Assembly: GCF_001417775.1 (NCBI RefSeq)
Contig: NZ_BBZJ01000014.1
Location: 372,001-436,000, forward strand
Origin: Streptomyces sp. TP-A0356
Lineage (GTDB): Bacteria; Actinomycetota; Actinomycetes; Streptomycetales; Streptomycetaceae
Reading direction: 5' to 3'
Length of the DNA: 64,000 bases
Shown here: positions 44,057 to 53,117 of the stretch, one piece after another
Layout: the number at the start of each line of letters is the position of its first letter
How positions within the stretch are numbered: the first letter of the stretch is position 1
Made by a program: the position numbers and the translations under genes
The notes under the pieces: model-generated
What the model saw: the letters and a program-made list of their open reading frames with translations, nothing else
Told to the model about the DNA's origin: nothing
Databases searched by the model: none

Positions 44057-44769
44057 TCACGTCACCGACCGGACGTGTCCTGGTGGCCACCGCGGTTCCC
44101 GTGGAACGGGATGCGGTGGCCGGGGCGCTCGCGTCCCCGGCCGTCGAGGTCCCGCTCCCCGGGGTGACCCTGCACCGCACCGGCGCCCTGGACCTCCTCG
44201 CCGCCGGTGTGGGCCCCGCCCTCGCCGCCGCCTCCACCGCCGCGGCGCTCACCGCCGCCGCCCTCCAAGGCGCCCCCTACGACCTCGTCGTCTGCGCCGG
44301 TGTCGCGGGCGGCTTCGCGCCCGAGGCGCCCGTCGGCTCGCTCGTCGTCGCCGACGACATCGTGGCCGCCGACCTCGGCGCCCAGACCCCGGACGGCTTC
44401 CTGCCCGTCACCGAACTCGGTTTCGGGACCGTCAGCCACCGGCCGCCGCAATCACTCGTACGAGACCTCGCCGCCGCCACCGGCGCGCCCACCGGGACCG
44501 TACTCACCGTCTCGACCGTGACCGGCAGCGCCGCACGGGCCGCCGAGCTGCGCGCCCGCCATCCGGGCGCGCTCGCCGAGGCGATGGAGGGGTTCGGGGT
44601 CGCCGAGGCGGCCGCCGCGCACGGCACGCCCGTCGTGGAGGTCCGGGCCGTCTCCAACCCGGTCGGCCCCCGCGACCGCGCCGCCTGGCGCATCGGCGAC
44701 GCCCTCGCGGCCCTCACCGAGGGCTTCGGGAAGCTCGCGCCCGTATTGGAGAGTTGGAAACCAGCATGA
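44026..44769 (+). CDS. mqnB: Futalosine hydrolase
   Basis: 247 aa from a GTG at 44026; the true start may be a CTG at 44053 (GGAGAAGG five bases upstream, overlapping the previous stop) or a GTG at 44083. Nucleoside-phosphorylase-like fold: VATAVPVERDAVAGAL, DLVVCAGVAGGFAPEAPVGS and EAMEGFGVAEAAAAHGTPVV (catalytic Glu region). It removes adenine from futalosine in the chorismate-to-menaquinone route that replaces the Men pathway in Streptomyces. It overlaps mqnD by 4 bases. Confidence 0.9.
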   Translation: MVLQAGEGFLITSPTGRVLVATAVPVERDAVAGALASPAVEVPLPGVTLHRTGALDLLAAGVGPALAAASTAAALTAAALQGAPYDLVVCAGVAGGFAPEAPVGSLVVADDIVAADLGAQTPDGFLPVTELGFGTVSHRPPQSLVRDLAAATGAPTGTVLTVSTVTGSAARAAELRARHPGALAEAMEGFGVAEAAAAHGTPVVEVRAVSNPVGPRDRAAWRIGDALAALTEGFGKLAPVLESWKPA

Positions 44770-45629
44770 CCGCATCCAGTGAGCCCCTCCGGATCGCCTA
44801 CTCCCCCTGCCCGAACGACACCTTCGTCTTCGAGGCCTGGGCCCACGGCCGCGTACCGGGCGCCCCCGCCCTCGACGTCACCTTCGCCGACATCGACATC
44901 ACCAACGGCATGGCCGAGCGCGGCGAGTTCGACGTGCTGAAGGTGTCGTACGCCGTCCTGCCGTACGTCCTCGACGACTACGCCCTGCTGCCGTGCGGCG
45001 GCGCGCTGGGCCGGGGCTGCGGCCCGCTGGTGCTCACGCGGGAGCCGACGACCGGGGGTACGGGACTGGTGGGTGGGACGATCGCCGTGCCGAGCGAGCG
45101 GTCGACGGCGTACCTGCTGTTCCGCCTCTGGGCCGCGGACACCGTGCCCGGCGGGGTCGGCGAGATCGTCGTCATGCCGTTCCACGAGATCATGCCGGCC
45201 GTGCGGGACGGGAAGGTCGACGCGGGGCTCGTCATCCACGAGGCGCGGTTCACGTACCAGAACTACGGGCTGCACAAGCTTGCCGACATGGGCGAGCACT
45301 GGGAGCGCACCACGGGGCTGCCGATTCCGCTGGGCGCGATCATCGCCAAGCGCTCGCTGGGCGCGGACACGCTGGAGCTGCTCGCCGAGTCCGCCCGTGC
45401 GTCCGTGCGGGCGGCCTGGGACGACCCCGAGGCGTCGCGCCCGTACGTCATGGAGCACGCGCAGGAGATGGACCCGGCGGTGGCGGACCAGCACATCGGG
45501 CTGTACGTCAACGAGTTCACGGCCGACCTCGGCGAGGACGGCTACGCCGCGGTCCGGGGGCTGCTCACGCGTGCGGCGGCCGAGGGGCTGGTGCCGCCCC
45601 TCGGCCCGAACGCGCTCGCGTTCCCCTGA
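44766..45629 (+). CDS. mqnD: 1,4-dihydroxy-6-naphthoate synthase
   Basis: 287 aa. The ATG at 44766 overlaps the mqnB stop as ATGA, giving coupled translation. Periplasmic-binding-protein fold: RIAYSPCPNDTFVFEAWAHG at the N-terminus, DITNGMAERGEFDVLKVSYA, and GLVIHEARFTYQNYGLHKLA, all typical of MqnD. It converts cyclic dehypoxanthine futalosine to 1,4-dihydroxy-6-naphthoate, the next scaffold of menaquinone. mqnA and mqnC are not in this window, as in S. coelicolor where they lie elsewhere (from memory). Confidence 0.94.
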   Translation: MTASSEPLRIAYSPCPNDTFVFEAWAHGRVPGAPALDVTFADIDITNGMAERGEFDVLKVSYAVLPYVLDDYALLPCGGALGRGCGPLVLTREPTTGGTGLVGGTIAVPSERSTAYLLFRLWAADTVPGGVGEIVVMPFHEIMPAVRDGKVDAGLVIHEARFTYQNYGLHKLADMGEHWERTTGLPIPLGAIIAKRSLGADTLELLAESARASVRAAWDDPEASRPYVMEHAQEMDPAVADQHIGLYVNEFTADLGEDGYAAVRGLLTRAAAEGLVPPLGPNALAFP

Positions 45630-45656
45630 CCGGAGCCCCGCCCGCCCTGCGCGCGG

Positions 45657-46040
45657 TCAGACGTCCAACTGGTCGGCGACCGCGCGCAGCAGGCCCGCGA
45701 TCTTCTTGCCGGAGGCCTTGTCGGGGTAGCGGCCCTTCTCCAGCATCGGGGTGATGTTCTCCAGGAGGGTCGTCAGGTCCTGGACGATGGACGCCAGTTC
45801 GTCCGGCTTCTTGCGCTGGGCGGCCGCGACCGACGGGGTCGGGTCCAGAAGGGTGACGGACAGCGCCTGGTCACCGCGCTGGCCGGCGACGACTCCGAAC
45901 TCCACGCGCTGTCCCGGCTTCAGGGAATCGACTCCGGCGGGGAGAACCGAGGAATGGACGAAGACGTCGCCGCCGTCGTCGCGGGAGAGAAAGCCGAAGC
46001 CCTTCTCGCTGTTGAACCACTTGACTTTGCCGGTGGGCAC
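45657..46040 (-). CDS. Cold-shock domain protein with C-terminal extension
   Basis: 127 aa from the GTG at 46040, preceded by GAGGAC repeats. The first 65 residues are a cold-shock domain with RNP-1 KGFGFLSR (13-20) and RNP-2 DVFVHSS (25-31), binding single-stranded RNA or DNA. A helical tail of 60 residues (ELASIVQDLTTLLENITPML) is absent from the usual 67-aa CspA proteins and may mediate dimer or partner contact. Monocistronic, convergent with mqnD across 27 bases. Confidence 0.92.
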   Translation of the reverse strand: MPTGKVKWFNSEKGFGFLSRDDGGDVFVHSSVLPAGVDSLKPGQRVEFGVVAGQRGDQALSVTLLDPTPSVAAAQRKKPDELASIVQDLTTLLENITPMLEKGRYPDKASGKKIAGLLRAVADQLDV

Positions 46041-46214
46041 GTCTGTCCTCGTCCTCGTACTCGTCGGAAACTGCGTCTGCAAAGTGTTCGGGAAACTGCT
46101 CTGGATAGCACTACAGCGGGCCGCGCGGACCCGCCGGTACCAAGGCTAATGGTCCGGGAGCCGCTGACAAGACGTCGCCGAGTTGTTCCTCGCGCTGGGA
46201 ACTACCCTGGTCGG

Positions 46215-46466
46215 GTGCGTGACAAAACCCAAGCGAATTCCACCGCGGCCGGCGACCGGCTGATCCGTGCCGGTGCCATCGTGTTCTTCGTCGGAGCGGT
46301 GGCCACTTTGGTCACCATGGCCCCGCTGCTGCTCCGGACGAAGCCTTTCCCTACGTACATGTTCGGCCTGAGCATGCTCATGGCCGTGGGCTTCCTGATG
46401 GCCGGAGCGGGTGTGCTCCAGTCGATCGCGGAGGGCCGCAGGCGGGCGCGCGCGGCCCGGTCCTAG
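46215..46466 (+). CDS. Small two-helix membrane protein
   Basis: 83 aa from the GTG at 46215. TACCCT (46203-46208) ends six bases before, so the mRNA is probably leaderless. Two membrane helices (AGAIVFFVGAVATLVTMAPL and YMFGLSMLMAVGFLMAGAGV) and a basic end. No recognised family; I recall similar proteins at this place in other Streptomyces. It is convergent with the HAD gene across 10 bases. Confidence 0.72.
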   Translation: MRDKTQANSTAAGDRLIRAGAIVFFVGAVATLVTMAPLLLRTKPFPTYMFGLSMLMAVGFLMAGAGVLQSIAEGRRRARAARS

Positions 46467-46476
46467 TGCCCTTCCC

Positions 46477-47094
46477 TCACCGCTGTGCGTACTCCGTCAG
46501 CCAGGCGGGGAACTCGGTGAGGTCGCCGAGGACGATGTCCGCGCCCGCCGCACGCAGCTCGTCGGCGGCGCAGGGGCCGGTGGCGACGGCGACGGAGTAC
46601 GCGTCGGCCGTACGGGCGCCCCGGACGTCCCCGGTGTGGTCACCGACGTAGACGACCGCGCGGTGCTCGATCAGCGCCTCCGCCTTACGCTCGGCCCACA
46701 GATCGCCGATCACCGCGTCGGGCTCGATGCCGAGGTGCTCCAGGTGCAGCTGGGCGTTGGGCTCGTACTTGGCGGTGACGACGATCGCACGCCCACCCGC
46801 CGCCCGCACGGCCTCGACCGCCTCGCGGGCGCCGGGCAGGGCGGGCGTCGCGGCGATCGCGATGGCGGGATACATCTCACGGTAGAGGTCGGCCATGGCG
46901 TCGATCCGCTCCGCCGGGAACCAGTTGACCAGCTCGTCCACGAGCGGCGGCCCGAGCCGGGTGATGGCCAGATCCGCGTCGATGTACGTCCCCGTACGCG
47001 CGGAGAGCGCCTGGTAGCAGGCCTGGATGCCGGGCCGGGAGTCGATCAGCGTCATGTCGAGGTCGAAGCCGACGGTCAGGGCGCGAGACGTCAT
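46477..47094 (-). CDS. HAD-superfamily phosphatase (phosphoglycolate-phosphatase-like)
   Basis: 205 aa from the ATG at 47094, six bases after GACAAT (leaderless type). Motif I VGFDLDMTLIDSRPG gives Asp11 (nucleophile) and Asp13; motif II is IVVTAK; motif III/IV is YVGDHTGDVRGAR, where a DxxxD-like acid pair normally binds Mg2+. Small alpha-helical cap, as in Gph/YsbA types. Substrate unknown. Confidence 0.88.
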   Translation of the reverse strand: MTSRALTVGFDLDMTLIDSRPGIQACYQALSARTGTYIDADLAITRLGPPLVDELVNWFPAERIDAMADLYREMYPAIAIAATPALPGAREAVEAVRAAGGRAIVVTAKYEPNAQLHLEHLGIEPDAVIGDLWAERKAEALIEHRAVVYVGDHTGDVRGARTADAYSVAVATGPCAADELRAAGADIVLGDLTEFPAWLTEYAQR

Positions 47095-47190
47095 GGGGGC
47101 ATTGTCCCAGCGGGGCGGCACCGGGACCGGGGCGGGATCGGGACCGGGGCGGGGGCGGCCCGTGGCGGGGCGGTGGCCCCACCGGCCACG

Positions 47191-47344
47191 CACGGCCTCG
47201 GCCCTCGCCGAGCCACCTGTGGCGCCGGCTCTCGCCGGACATGGGCCCCGACCTCACCCACTACGCAGGCCGCCCTCCCGCCGGGCCGACCAGGGCGGCG
47301 ACCCCGGCGGTCAAGCACGGCCTCGGCTCCCGCCGAGCCGCCTG
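47191..47344. repeat. Two copies of a 29-bp palindromic unit
   Basis: CACGGCCTCGGC...GCCGAGCC.CCTG occurs at 47191-47219 and 47316-47344. Each can fold as GGCTCGGC/GCCGAGGCC. They lie in the 278-base gap between the HAD gene start and the HAAS-like gene end; nothing else was seen there. Confidence 0.6.
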
Positions 47345-47372
47345 GAGTGTCGGCATCTGTGGTGATGGGTCG

Positions 47373-48368
47373 TCACTGCTCGCGTTGTGAGCGCCACACC
47401 AGGTACAGGGCCGAGGTGACGGCCGCTCCCCGTACGACCCACGGCCAGGTCTGGGCGACGGCGTCGTTCATGTGGCCCTGGGCGATCGGGTCGCCCCAGC
47501 GGCCGGCCGTGCGGCCCCAGAGCCAGACGATGCCCGCGACCGCGGCCAGGCCGGGCATGCCCATGACCGCCCATTTGGACTCGGCGGGGCTCAGCCGGCG
47601 GGACGCCCACGCGATGAGCCAGCCGAGACCGAGGGCGAGCCAGTTGCCGAGCACGGCACCGACGACCAGAAGCACGGCGGCCAGGAGCAGCAGGGGGTTG
47701 CGCCGGCCGGTGAGGCGGAGCAGCCGAGGGCGCGGCGCGGCGGCGGTCTCCTCGGCGGCGGGGACGGCTTCCGTGGCCGGTTCCGGGCTCACGTCCGGAC
47801 GAGCGGCCTGCGGCTTCGGCGTGGCGCCCGGCGGCGGTTTCAGCAGCTCGGGGATCTCCACGCCACCGACGAACCCGGGCACGGCGTCGCCGAGCCCGAA
47901 CCCCCCGCCGGACCTGCCGTCGACGCGCCACCAGTCGGGCTGGGTGGTGCTGTCGCCGAGTTCGTGGGCACTGGCCAGGTGGGGCGGTGAGGGGGCGTTC
48001 CGGGAGGTGTCGGCGGGGCCGGGCTCGGCGGGGCGGGGGCGGGGCACGACGCGCCGCAGGCGCTTGGGGCGGTCCTCGGTGTCATTGGCACGCTGGACCG
48101 GGACGGCGGCGGGACGGCTCTCGGTGGCGCCACGGGGGGCGTCGTCGGACGCGGCGGCGACGACCTCGTCGGGACTGCCCAGGCGCGCGAGGATGCGGCG
48201 GACGGCGGCCGGGCTGTCGACCGGGGACTGCGCCCGGCGCCGGTCGATCTCGTCGCGCAGGTCGGACACGAGCCGCATGCGCGCGGCCGACGGCAGCTGG
48301 CGCTGTTGGGCCAGGTCTCCGACCCGGCTGAGATAGTCGAAGACCAGCTGGTCGCTCTCGATCCCCAC
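47373..48368 (-). CDS. Membrane protein with HAAS-like N-terminal domain
   Basis: 331 aa from the GTG at 48368, GGAGGG five bases upstream. Residues 1-75 (FDYLSRVGDLAQQRQLPSAA, DEIDRRR, ILARLGSPDEVV) resemble the HAAS/DUF1700 domain of membrane proteins encoded with PadR regulators. A 130-residue Pro-rich linker follows, then three or four membrane helices (NPLLLLAAVLLVVGAVLGNW). No PadR gene is adjacent. Function unknown; a sensory or scaffold role in the membrane is possible. Confidence 0.75.
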   Translation of the reverse strand: MGIESDQLVFDYLSRVGDLAQQRQLPSAARMRLVSDLRDEIDRRRAQSPVDSPAAVRRILARLGSPDEVVAAASDDAPRGATESRPAAVPVQRANDTEDRPKRLRRVVPRPRPAEPGPADTSRNAPSPPHLASAHELGDSTTQPDWWRVDGRSGGGFGLGDAVPGFVGGVEIPELLKPPPGATPKPQAARPDVSPEPATEAVPAAEETAAAPRPRLLRLTGRRNPLLLLAAVLLVVGAVLGNWLALGLGWLIAWASRRLSPAESKWAVMGMPGLAAVAGIVWLWGRTAGRWGDPIAQGHMNDAVAQTWPWVVRGAAVTSALYLVWRSQREQ

Positions 48369-48422
48369 GAAGTCCCTCCGGGGTGCGCCGCGTTCACGGG
48401 TACCGTATCCCGAGCGCACCGT

Positions 48423-48495
48423 CCCCGGGGGCTGCGCCCCCAGACCCCCGGATCGGCCGGACCGGCCTCGGCCTCAAGCGCCGGACGGCTGATCC
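48423..48495. repeat. Interspersed GC-rich repeat, copy 2
   Basis: CCCCGGGGGCTGCGCCCCC hairpin, then CCTCGGCCTCAAGCGCCGGA and CGGCTGATCC. It is the better preserved relative of 40635-40706 and fits an element found between many Streptomyces genes (from memory). Confidence 0.55.
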
Positions 48496-48589
48496 ACACC
48501 CGGCCCGGTCCCAAAGCCGCCGCCCCTCGCGCGCGCCGCCACCCGGTCACCCGGGCGTCATCCCCACCCCACCCGCTACCGTTGACCGG

Positions 48590-51172
48590 ATGACCCCCGA
48601 GGAGCGCTCACGCGAGGAACCCCCGGCTACGGGCAGCGGCACCGCCGCACCCCGCTCGCTGGCCGAGTCCCTGCGTGCGCGGGACGACGCCTCGCTGTCC
48701 GCCCTCCTGCGCGCCCGCCCGGACCTCGTCACCCCGGTCCCGACCGACCTCACCCAGCTCGCCACCCGTGCCGCCACCCGCGCGAGTGTGCTCCGCGCGC
48801 TGGAGCGCCTCGATCGGTTCGCCCTGCAGACGGCGGAGGCGCTGGCCGTCGGCCCGGACCCGGTGTCGTACGACGAACTCCTCGGTCTGATGGCCGGCGA
48901 CGGGGGCCCGGAGGCCGACCCCATGGTCGCCGAGGCACTCCCCCGCGCCCTGGCCACACTCCGGGAGCGGGCCCTGGTCTGGGGCGCCGACGACCGTCTC
49001 CGTCTCGTGCGGACGGCCCGGGAGCTGCTCACCCCCTCCCCGCAGCACCCCTCGCCCACCGGCCTCGGCCCCACCGTCGCCGAGGCGACCGCGGGCCTGT
49101 CCCCCGGACGGATCCAGGAGATCCTGACCACCGCCGGGCTGCCCACCACCCACGACGCCGTCTCCGCCGTGGAGGCGCTGACCGCCCTGTTCACGGACCG
49201 CGCCCGCATGGTCGCACTTCTCGGGACGGCGCCCGCCGAGTCGCTGGAGGTGCTGTCCCGGCTGGAGTGGGGGCCGCCGTACGGCCAGATCACCGCCGAC
49301 CCCGCCCCCCGCCTGCGCTGGCTGCTGGACCGCGGCCTGCTGCTCCCGACGGCGCCCGGCACGGTCGTCCTGCCCCGCGAGGTCGCCCTCCATCTGCGGT
49401 CCGGCCGCGCGCACCGCCGTACCGAGCCGCTGCCGCCCGCCGTCGAGGCGGCCGCCACGCACCGTCCACAGGTTGTGGACGCGACCGCGGCGGCCCAGGC
49501 GTACACCGCGCTCGCGACGGTCGAGGAACTGCTGAAGGACTGGGACGAGGGCGGCCCGTCGGTGCTGCGCGCGGGCGGCCTGAGCGTACGCGACCTGAAG
49601 CGGACGGCCGTCGCGCTCGACGTGCCCGAGCCGGTGGCCGCCTTCTGGGTCGAGCTCGCCTACGCGGCGGGCCTGCTGGCGTCGGACGGCGAGGTGGAGG
49701 AGCGCTACGCGGCGACCCCGGCCTACGACGAGTGGCGGGAACTGCCCGCCGCCGAGCGGTGGAGCCGGCTGGCCACGGCCTGGCTGACCGCGACCCGCGC
49801 CCCGGGCCTGGTCGGCGGCCGGGACGCGAAGGACCGGGCGCTGTCCGCGCTCGGACCGGGTCTGGACCGCTCACCCGCCCCGGAGGTCCGCCACCGGGTC
49901 CTGACCCTGCTCGCCGGGCTCCCCGAGGGGACCTCGGCCACCCCCGACTCGCTGGTGTCCCGCCTCCGCTGGGAACGCCCCCTGCGCGGCGCCCAGCCCG
50001 CCGCGGACGACCTGCGCACACGCCTCGCCCGGTGGACGCTGTCCGAGGCGGAACTGCTGGGCGTCACGGGCCGCGGCGCCCTGTCCGCCCACGGCCGCGC
50101 CCTGCTCGGCGAACACCCGGAGCACGCGCAGGCCACCGAGCCGACGGGTCCCGGCGACAAGCTCCCCGTCCACCGGCAGCACCCCCGCCCCGTCCCCCGC
50201 CGACCCCTCACCGCCACCGAGCAGGCCGCGGCGGCCTCCCACGCCGCGCGGCTGCTGGCCCCGCTGCTCCCCGAGCCCCTGGACCACGTCCTGCTCCAGG
50301 CGGACCTGACGGCGGTGGCCCCCGGCCCGCTGGAGCGTCCGCTGGCCGACATGCTCGGGGTGCTCGCGGACGTCGAGTCGAAGGGCGGCGCGACGGTCTA
50401 CCGCTTCACCCCCGCCTCCGTACGCCGCGCCCTGGACGCGGGCCGTGCGGCGTCGGACCTGCACGCGTTCCTCGCCGCGCACTCCCGCACCCCGGTGCCG
50501 CAGCCGCTCACGTATCTGATCGACGACGTGGCCCGCAGGCACGGGCATCTGCGGGTGGGAGCGGCCTCGGCGTACGTGCGCTGCGACGACGACGCGCTGT
50601 TGAACGAGATCCTCGCCGACAAGCGTTCGGCCGCCCTGCGTCTGCGCCGCCTCGCCCCGACGGTCCTGGCCGCCCAGGCCGAGCCGGCCACGCTCCTGGA
50701 GGGTCTGCGGGCGATGGGCTTCGCCCCGGCCGCGGAGTCCGCGGAGGGCGACGTCCTGATCGCCCGCGCCCATGCCCACCGCACCCCGCCCCGCACCCCG
50801 CCGGAGCCGGTCCCGGACGGGCCGCCCGCCCCCGACGCCACTCTCCTGGCGGCGGCCCTCCGCGCCATCCGCGCCGGCGACCTGGCCTCCACGGCCGTGC
50901 GCAAGCCCACCCGGGCGCCCGCCGCCGACGGGGACCTGCCGCGCACCACCTCCGCCGAGACCCTCGCCACCATGCAGGCCGCCGTCCTCACCGGCGACTC
51001 CCTGTGGATCGGCTACGTCAACGCCGAGGGCACCGCCAGCCAACGAGTGATCGCCCCCATCCGCGTGGAGGGCGGCTTCGTCACGGCGTACGACCACACG
51101 GCCGACGAGGTCCGCACCTATCCACTGCACAGGCTCACGGGCGTGGCGGAGCTGGCGGACGACCAGCCCTGA
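48590..51172 (+). CDS. Helicase-associated C-terminal-domain protein, partner of XPB
   Basis: 860 aa from the ATG at 48590, seven bases after TACCGT (leaderless type). No Walker motifs. Helical repeats fill the first 500 residues (LAESLRARDDASLSALLRAR, VLRALERLDRFALQTAEALA), and the end has the helicase XPB/Ssl2 N-terminal-like domain (TLATMQAAVLTGDSLWIGYV, IRVEGGFVTAYDHTADEVRT). In mycobacteria (Rv0862c, from memory) the homologue is also encoded next to xpb. The XPB gene begins 54 bases downstream, so a joint DNA-repair role is likely. Confidence 0.82.
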   Translation: MTPEERSREEPPATGSGTAAPRSLAESLRARDDASLSALLRARPDLVTPVPTDLTQLATRAATRASVLRALERLDRFALQTAEALAVGPDPVSYDELLGLMAGDGGPEADPMVAEALPRALATLRERALVWGADDRLRLVRTARELLTPSPQHPSPTGLGPTVAEATAGLSPGRIQEILTTAGLPTTHDAVSAVEALTALFTDRARMVALLGTAPAESLEVLSRLEWGPPYGQITADPAPRLRWLLDRGLLLPTAPGTVVLPREVALHLRSGRAHRRTEPLPPAVEAAATHRPQVVDATAAAQAYTALATVEELLKDWDEGGPSVLRAGGLSVRDLKRTAVALDVPEPVAAFWVELAYAAGLLASDGEVEERYAATPAYDEWRELPAAERWSRLATAWLTATRAPGLVGGRDAKDRALSALGPGLDRSPAPEVRHRVLTLLAGLPEGTSATPDSLVSRLRWERPLRGAQPAADDLRTRLARWTLSEAELLGVTGRGALSAHGRALLGEHPEHAQATEPTGPGDKLPVHRQHPRPVPRRPLTATEQAAAASHAARLLAPLLPEPLDHVLLQADLTAVAPGPLERPLADMLGVLADVESKGGATVYRFTPASVRRALDAGRAASDLHAFLAAHSRTPVPQPLTYLIDDVARRHGHLRVGAASAYVRCDDDALLNEILADKRSAALRLRRLAPTVLAAQAEPATLLEGLRAMGFAPAAESAEGDVLIARAHAHRTPPRTPPEPVPDGPPAPDATLLAAALRAIRAGDLASTAVRKPTRAPAADGDLPRTTSAETLATMQAAVLTGDSLWIGYVNAEGTASQRVIAPIRVEGGFVTAYDHTADEVRTYPLHRLTGVAELADDQP

Positions 51173-51226
51173 TCATCGCGATATGAGGCACACTGGACGT
51201 TTGGCCACACGGAAAGGGTGCCGCGC

Positions 51227-52870
51227 GTGAATGGTCCGCTCATCGTTCAGTCCGACAAGACCCTGCTCCTGGAAGTCGACCACGAGCAGGCCGACGACTG
51301 CCGTCGGGCCATCGCGCCGTTCGCCGAGCTGGAGCGGGCGCCCGAGCACATCCACACCTATCGGGTGACCCCGCTCGGGCTGTGGAACGCGCGGGCCGCC
51401 GGGCACGACGCCGAACAGGTCGTGGACGCGCTGATGCAGTACAGCCGCTACCCGGTGCCGCACGCGCTGCTCGTCGACATCGCCGACACCATGGACCGCT
51501 ACGGGCGGCTGACCCTCACCAAGCACCCGGCCCACGGGCTGGTCCTGAGCAGCACCGACCGGCCCGTCCTCGAGGAGGTGCTGCGGTCGAAGCGGATCGC
51601 TCCGCTGGTCGGCGCCCGGATCGACCCGGACACGGTCGCCGTCCATCCGTCCGAGCGCGGGCAGATCAAGCAGGTGCTGCTGAAACTGGGCTGGCCCGCC
51701 GAGGACCTCGCGGGGTACGTGGACGGCGAGGCGCACCCGATCGAGCTGCGCGAGGACGGGTGGGCCCTGCGGCCCTACCAGAAGCAGGCCGTGGAGAACT
51801 TCTGGCACGGCGGCAGCGGGGTCGTCGTCCTGCCCTGCGGAGCCGGCAAGACCCTCGTCGGCGCCGGATCCATGGCCCAGGCCAAGGCCACCACCCTCAT
51901 CCTCGTCACCAACACCGTCTCCGCCCGGCAGTGGAAGCACGAGCTGGTGAAGCGGACCTCGCTCACCGCGGACGAGATCGGGGAGTACTCCGGTACGAGG
52001 AAGGAGATCCGGCCGGTCACCATCGCCACCTACCAGGTGCTCACCACCAAACGGAAGGGTGTCTACCCGCATCTGGAGCTGTTCGACTCCCGTGACTGGG
52101 GGCTCATCGTCTACGACGAGGTGCATCTGCTGCCCGCTCCCGTCTTCAAGTTCACGGCGGACCTTCAGGCGCGCCGACGGCTCGGGCTGACGGCGACCCT
52201 GGTGCGTGAGGACGGCCGCGAGTCCGACGTGTTCTCCCTCATCGGTCCCAAGCGGTTCGACGCGCCCTGGAAGGAGATCGAGGCCCAGGGGTACATCGCG
52301 CCCGCCGACTGCGTGGAGGTGCGGGTGAACCTCACCGACTCCGAGCGGCTCGCGTACGCCACCGCCGAGACCGATGAGAAGTACCGGTTCTGTGCGACCA
52401 CCGACACCAAGCGGAAGGTGACCGAGGCCCTGGTGCGGCGCTTCGCCGGGCAGCAGATCCTCGTCATCGGGCAGTACATCGACCAGCTGGACGAGCTGGG
52501 TGAGCACCTGGGCGCGCCCGTCATCAAGGGCGAGACCTCCAACGTTCAGCGCGAGAAGCTCTTCGACGCCTTCCGTGAGGGCGAGATCAGCGTGCTGGTC
52601 GTCTCGAAGGTCGCGAACTTCTCCATCGACCTGCCCGAGGCGACCGTCGCCATCCAGGTGTCGGGGACGTTCGGGTCGCGGCAGGAGGAGGCGCAGCGGC
52701 TGGGGCGGGTGCTGCGGCCCAAGGCCGACGGCCACCAGGCCCACTTCTACTCGGTCGTCGCCCGCGACACCATCGACCAGGACTTCGCGGCTCACCGCCA
52801 GCGCTTCCTGGCGGAGCAGGGGTACGCCTACCGGATCGTGGACTCGGACGAGCTGCTGGCCGGGAACTGA
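51227..52870 (+). CDS. XPB/Ercc3-type DNA repair helicase
   Basis: 547 aa from the GTG at 51227 (GGAAAGG nine bases upstream); a GTG at 51218 lacks spacing. SF2 helicase with motif I PCGAGKTLVGAG, motif II YDEVHLLP, motif III TATLVRED and motif VI QRLGRVLRPK. The N-terminal damage-recognition-like domain precedes them, and the thumb-like region lies between. It is the 3'-5' helicase of archaeal/bacterial nucleotide excision repair, described in Mycobacterium. It pairs with the helicase-associated gene upstream. Confidence 0.92.
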   Translation: MNGPLIVQSDKTLLLEVDHEQADDCRRAIAPFAELERAPEHIHTYRVTPLGLWNARAAGHDAEQVVDALMQYSRYPVPHALLVDIADTMDRYGRLTLTKHPAHGLVLSSTDRPVLEEVLRSKRIAPLVGARIDPDTVAVHPSERGQIKQVLLKLGWPAEDLAGYVDGEAHPIELREDGWALRPYQKQAVENFWHGGSGVVVLPCGAGKTLVGAGSMAQAKATTLILVTNTVSARQWKHELVKRTSLTADEIGEYSGTRKEIRPVTIATYQVLTTKRKGVYPHLELFDSRDWGLIVYDEVHLLPAPVFKFTADLQARRRLGLTATLVREDGRESDVFSLIGPKRFDAPWKEIEAQGYIAPADCVEVRVNLTDSERLAYATAETDEKYRFCATTDTKRKVTEALVRRFAGQQILVIGQYIDQLDELGEHLGAPVIKGETSNVQREKLFDAFREGEISVLVVSKVANFSIDLPEATVAIQVSGTFGSRQEEAQRLGRVLRPKADGHQAHFYSVVARDTIDQDFAAHRQRFLAEQGYAYRIVDSDELLAGN

Positions 52871-52901
52871 GACCGAGGGCCGGGATCGAGGGCCGGGATG
52901 C

Positions 52902-52921
52902 GGGCGCCTGGCGTGGCGCCC
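52902..52921. terminator. Bidirectional hairpin terminator
   Basis: GGGCGCC-TGGCGT-GGCGCCC, perfect 7-base arms, 31 bases after the XPB stop and one base before the minus-strand small gene's stop. The preceding GAGGGCCGGGATC/GAGGGCCGGGATG is another post-stop tandem duplication. Confidence 0.7.
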
Positions 52922-52922
52922 G

Positions 52923-53117
52923 TCATCGGTGGTGGCGGACGCCCGCCTCCTCCCCGTACTCGCCGAGAAGGACCACGTCTATCGCGGCGCCCAGGAAGAC
53001 CCTGACGGCGCGCAGGGCATCGCCGAGGGGATGCCGATGAGGCTTGCTGTCCAGGGCGGTCGCCCCGGACGGCGGACCGCCCCGGGCGGGGACCGGTGAG
53101 AAGGTTGCTGCGCTCAT
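52923..53117 (-). CDS. Small protein, 64 aa, unknown function
   Basis: ATG at 53117. The product ends ALRAVRVFLGAAIDVVLLGE then YGEEAGVRHHR, an amphipathic or short membrane-associating helix with an acidic/basic end; the first 30 residues are Ser/Pro/Gly-rich. High G/C at codon third positions and the hairpin directly after its stop favour a real gene. No strong ribosome site (GGAG is only 2 bases from the ATG). I have an impression of similar short proteins in Streptomyces. Confidence 0.55.
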   Translation of the reverse strand: MSAATFSPVPARGGPPSGATALDSKPHRHPLGDALRAVRVFLGAAIDVVLLGEYGEEAGVRHHR

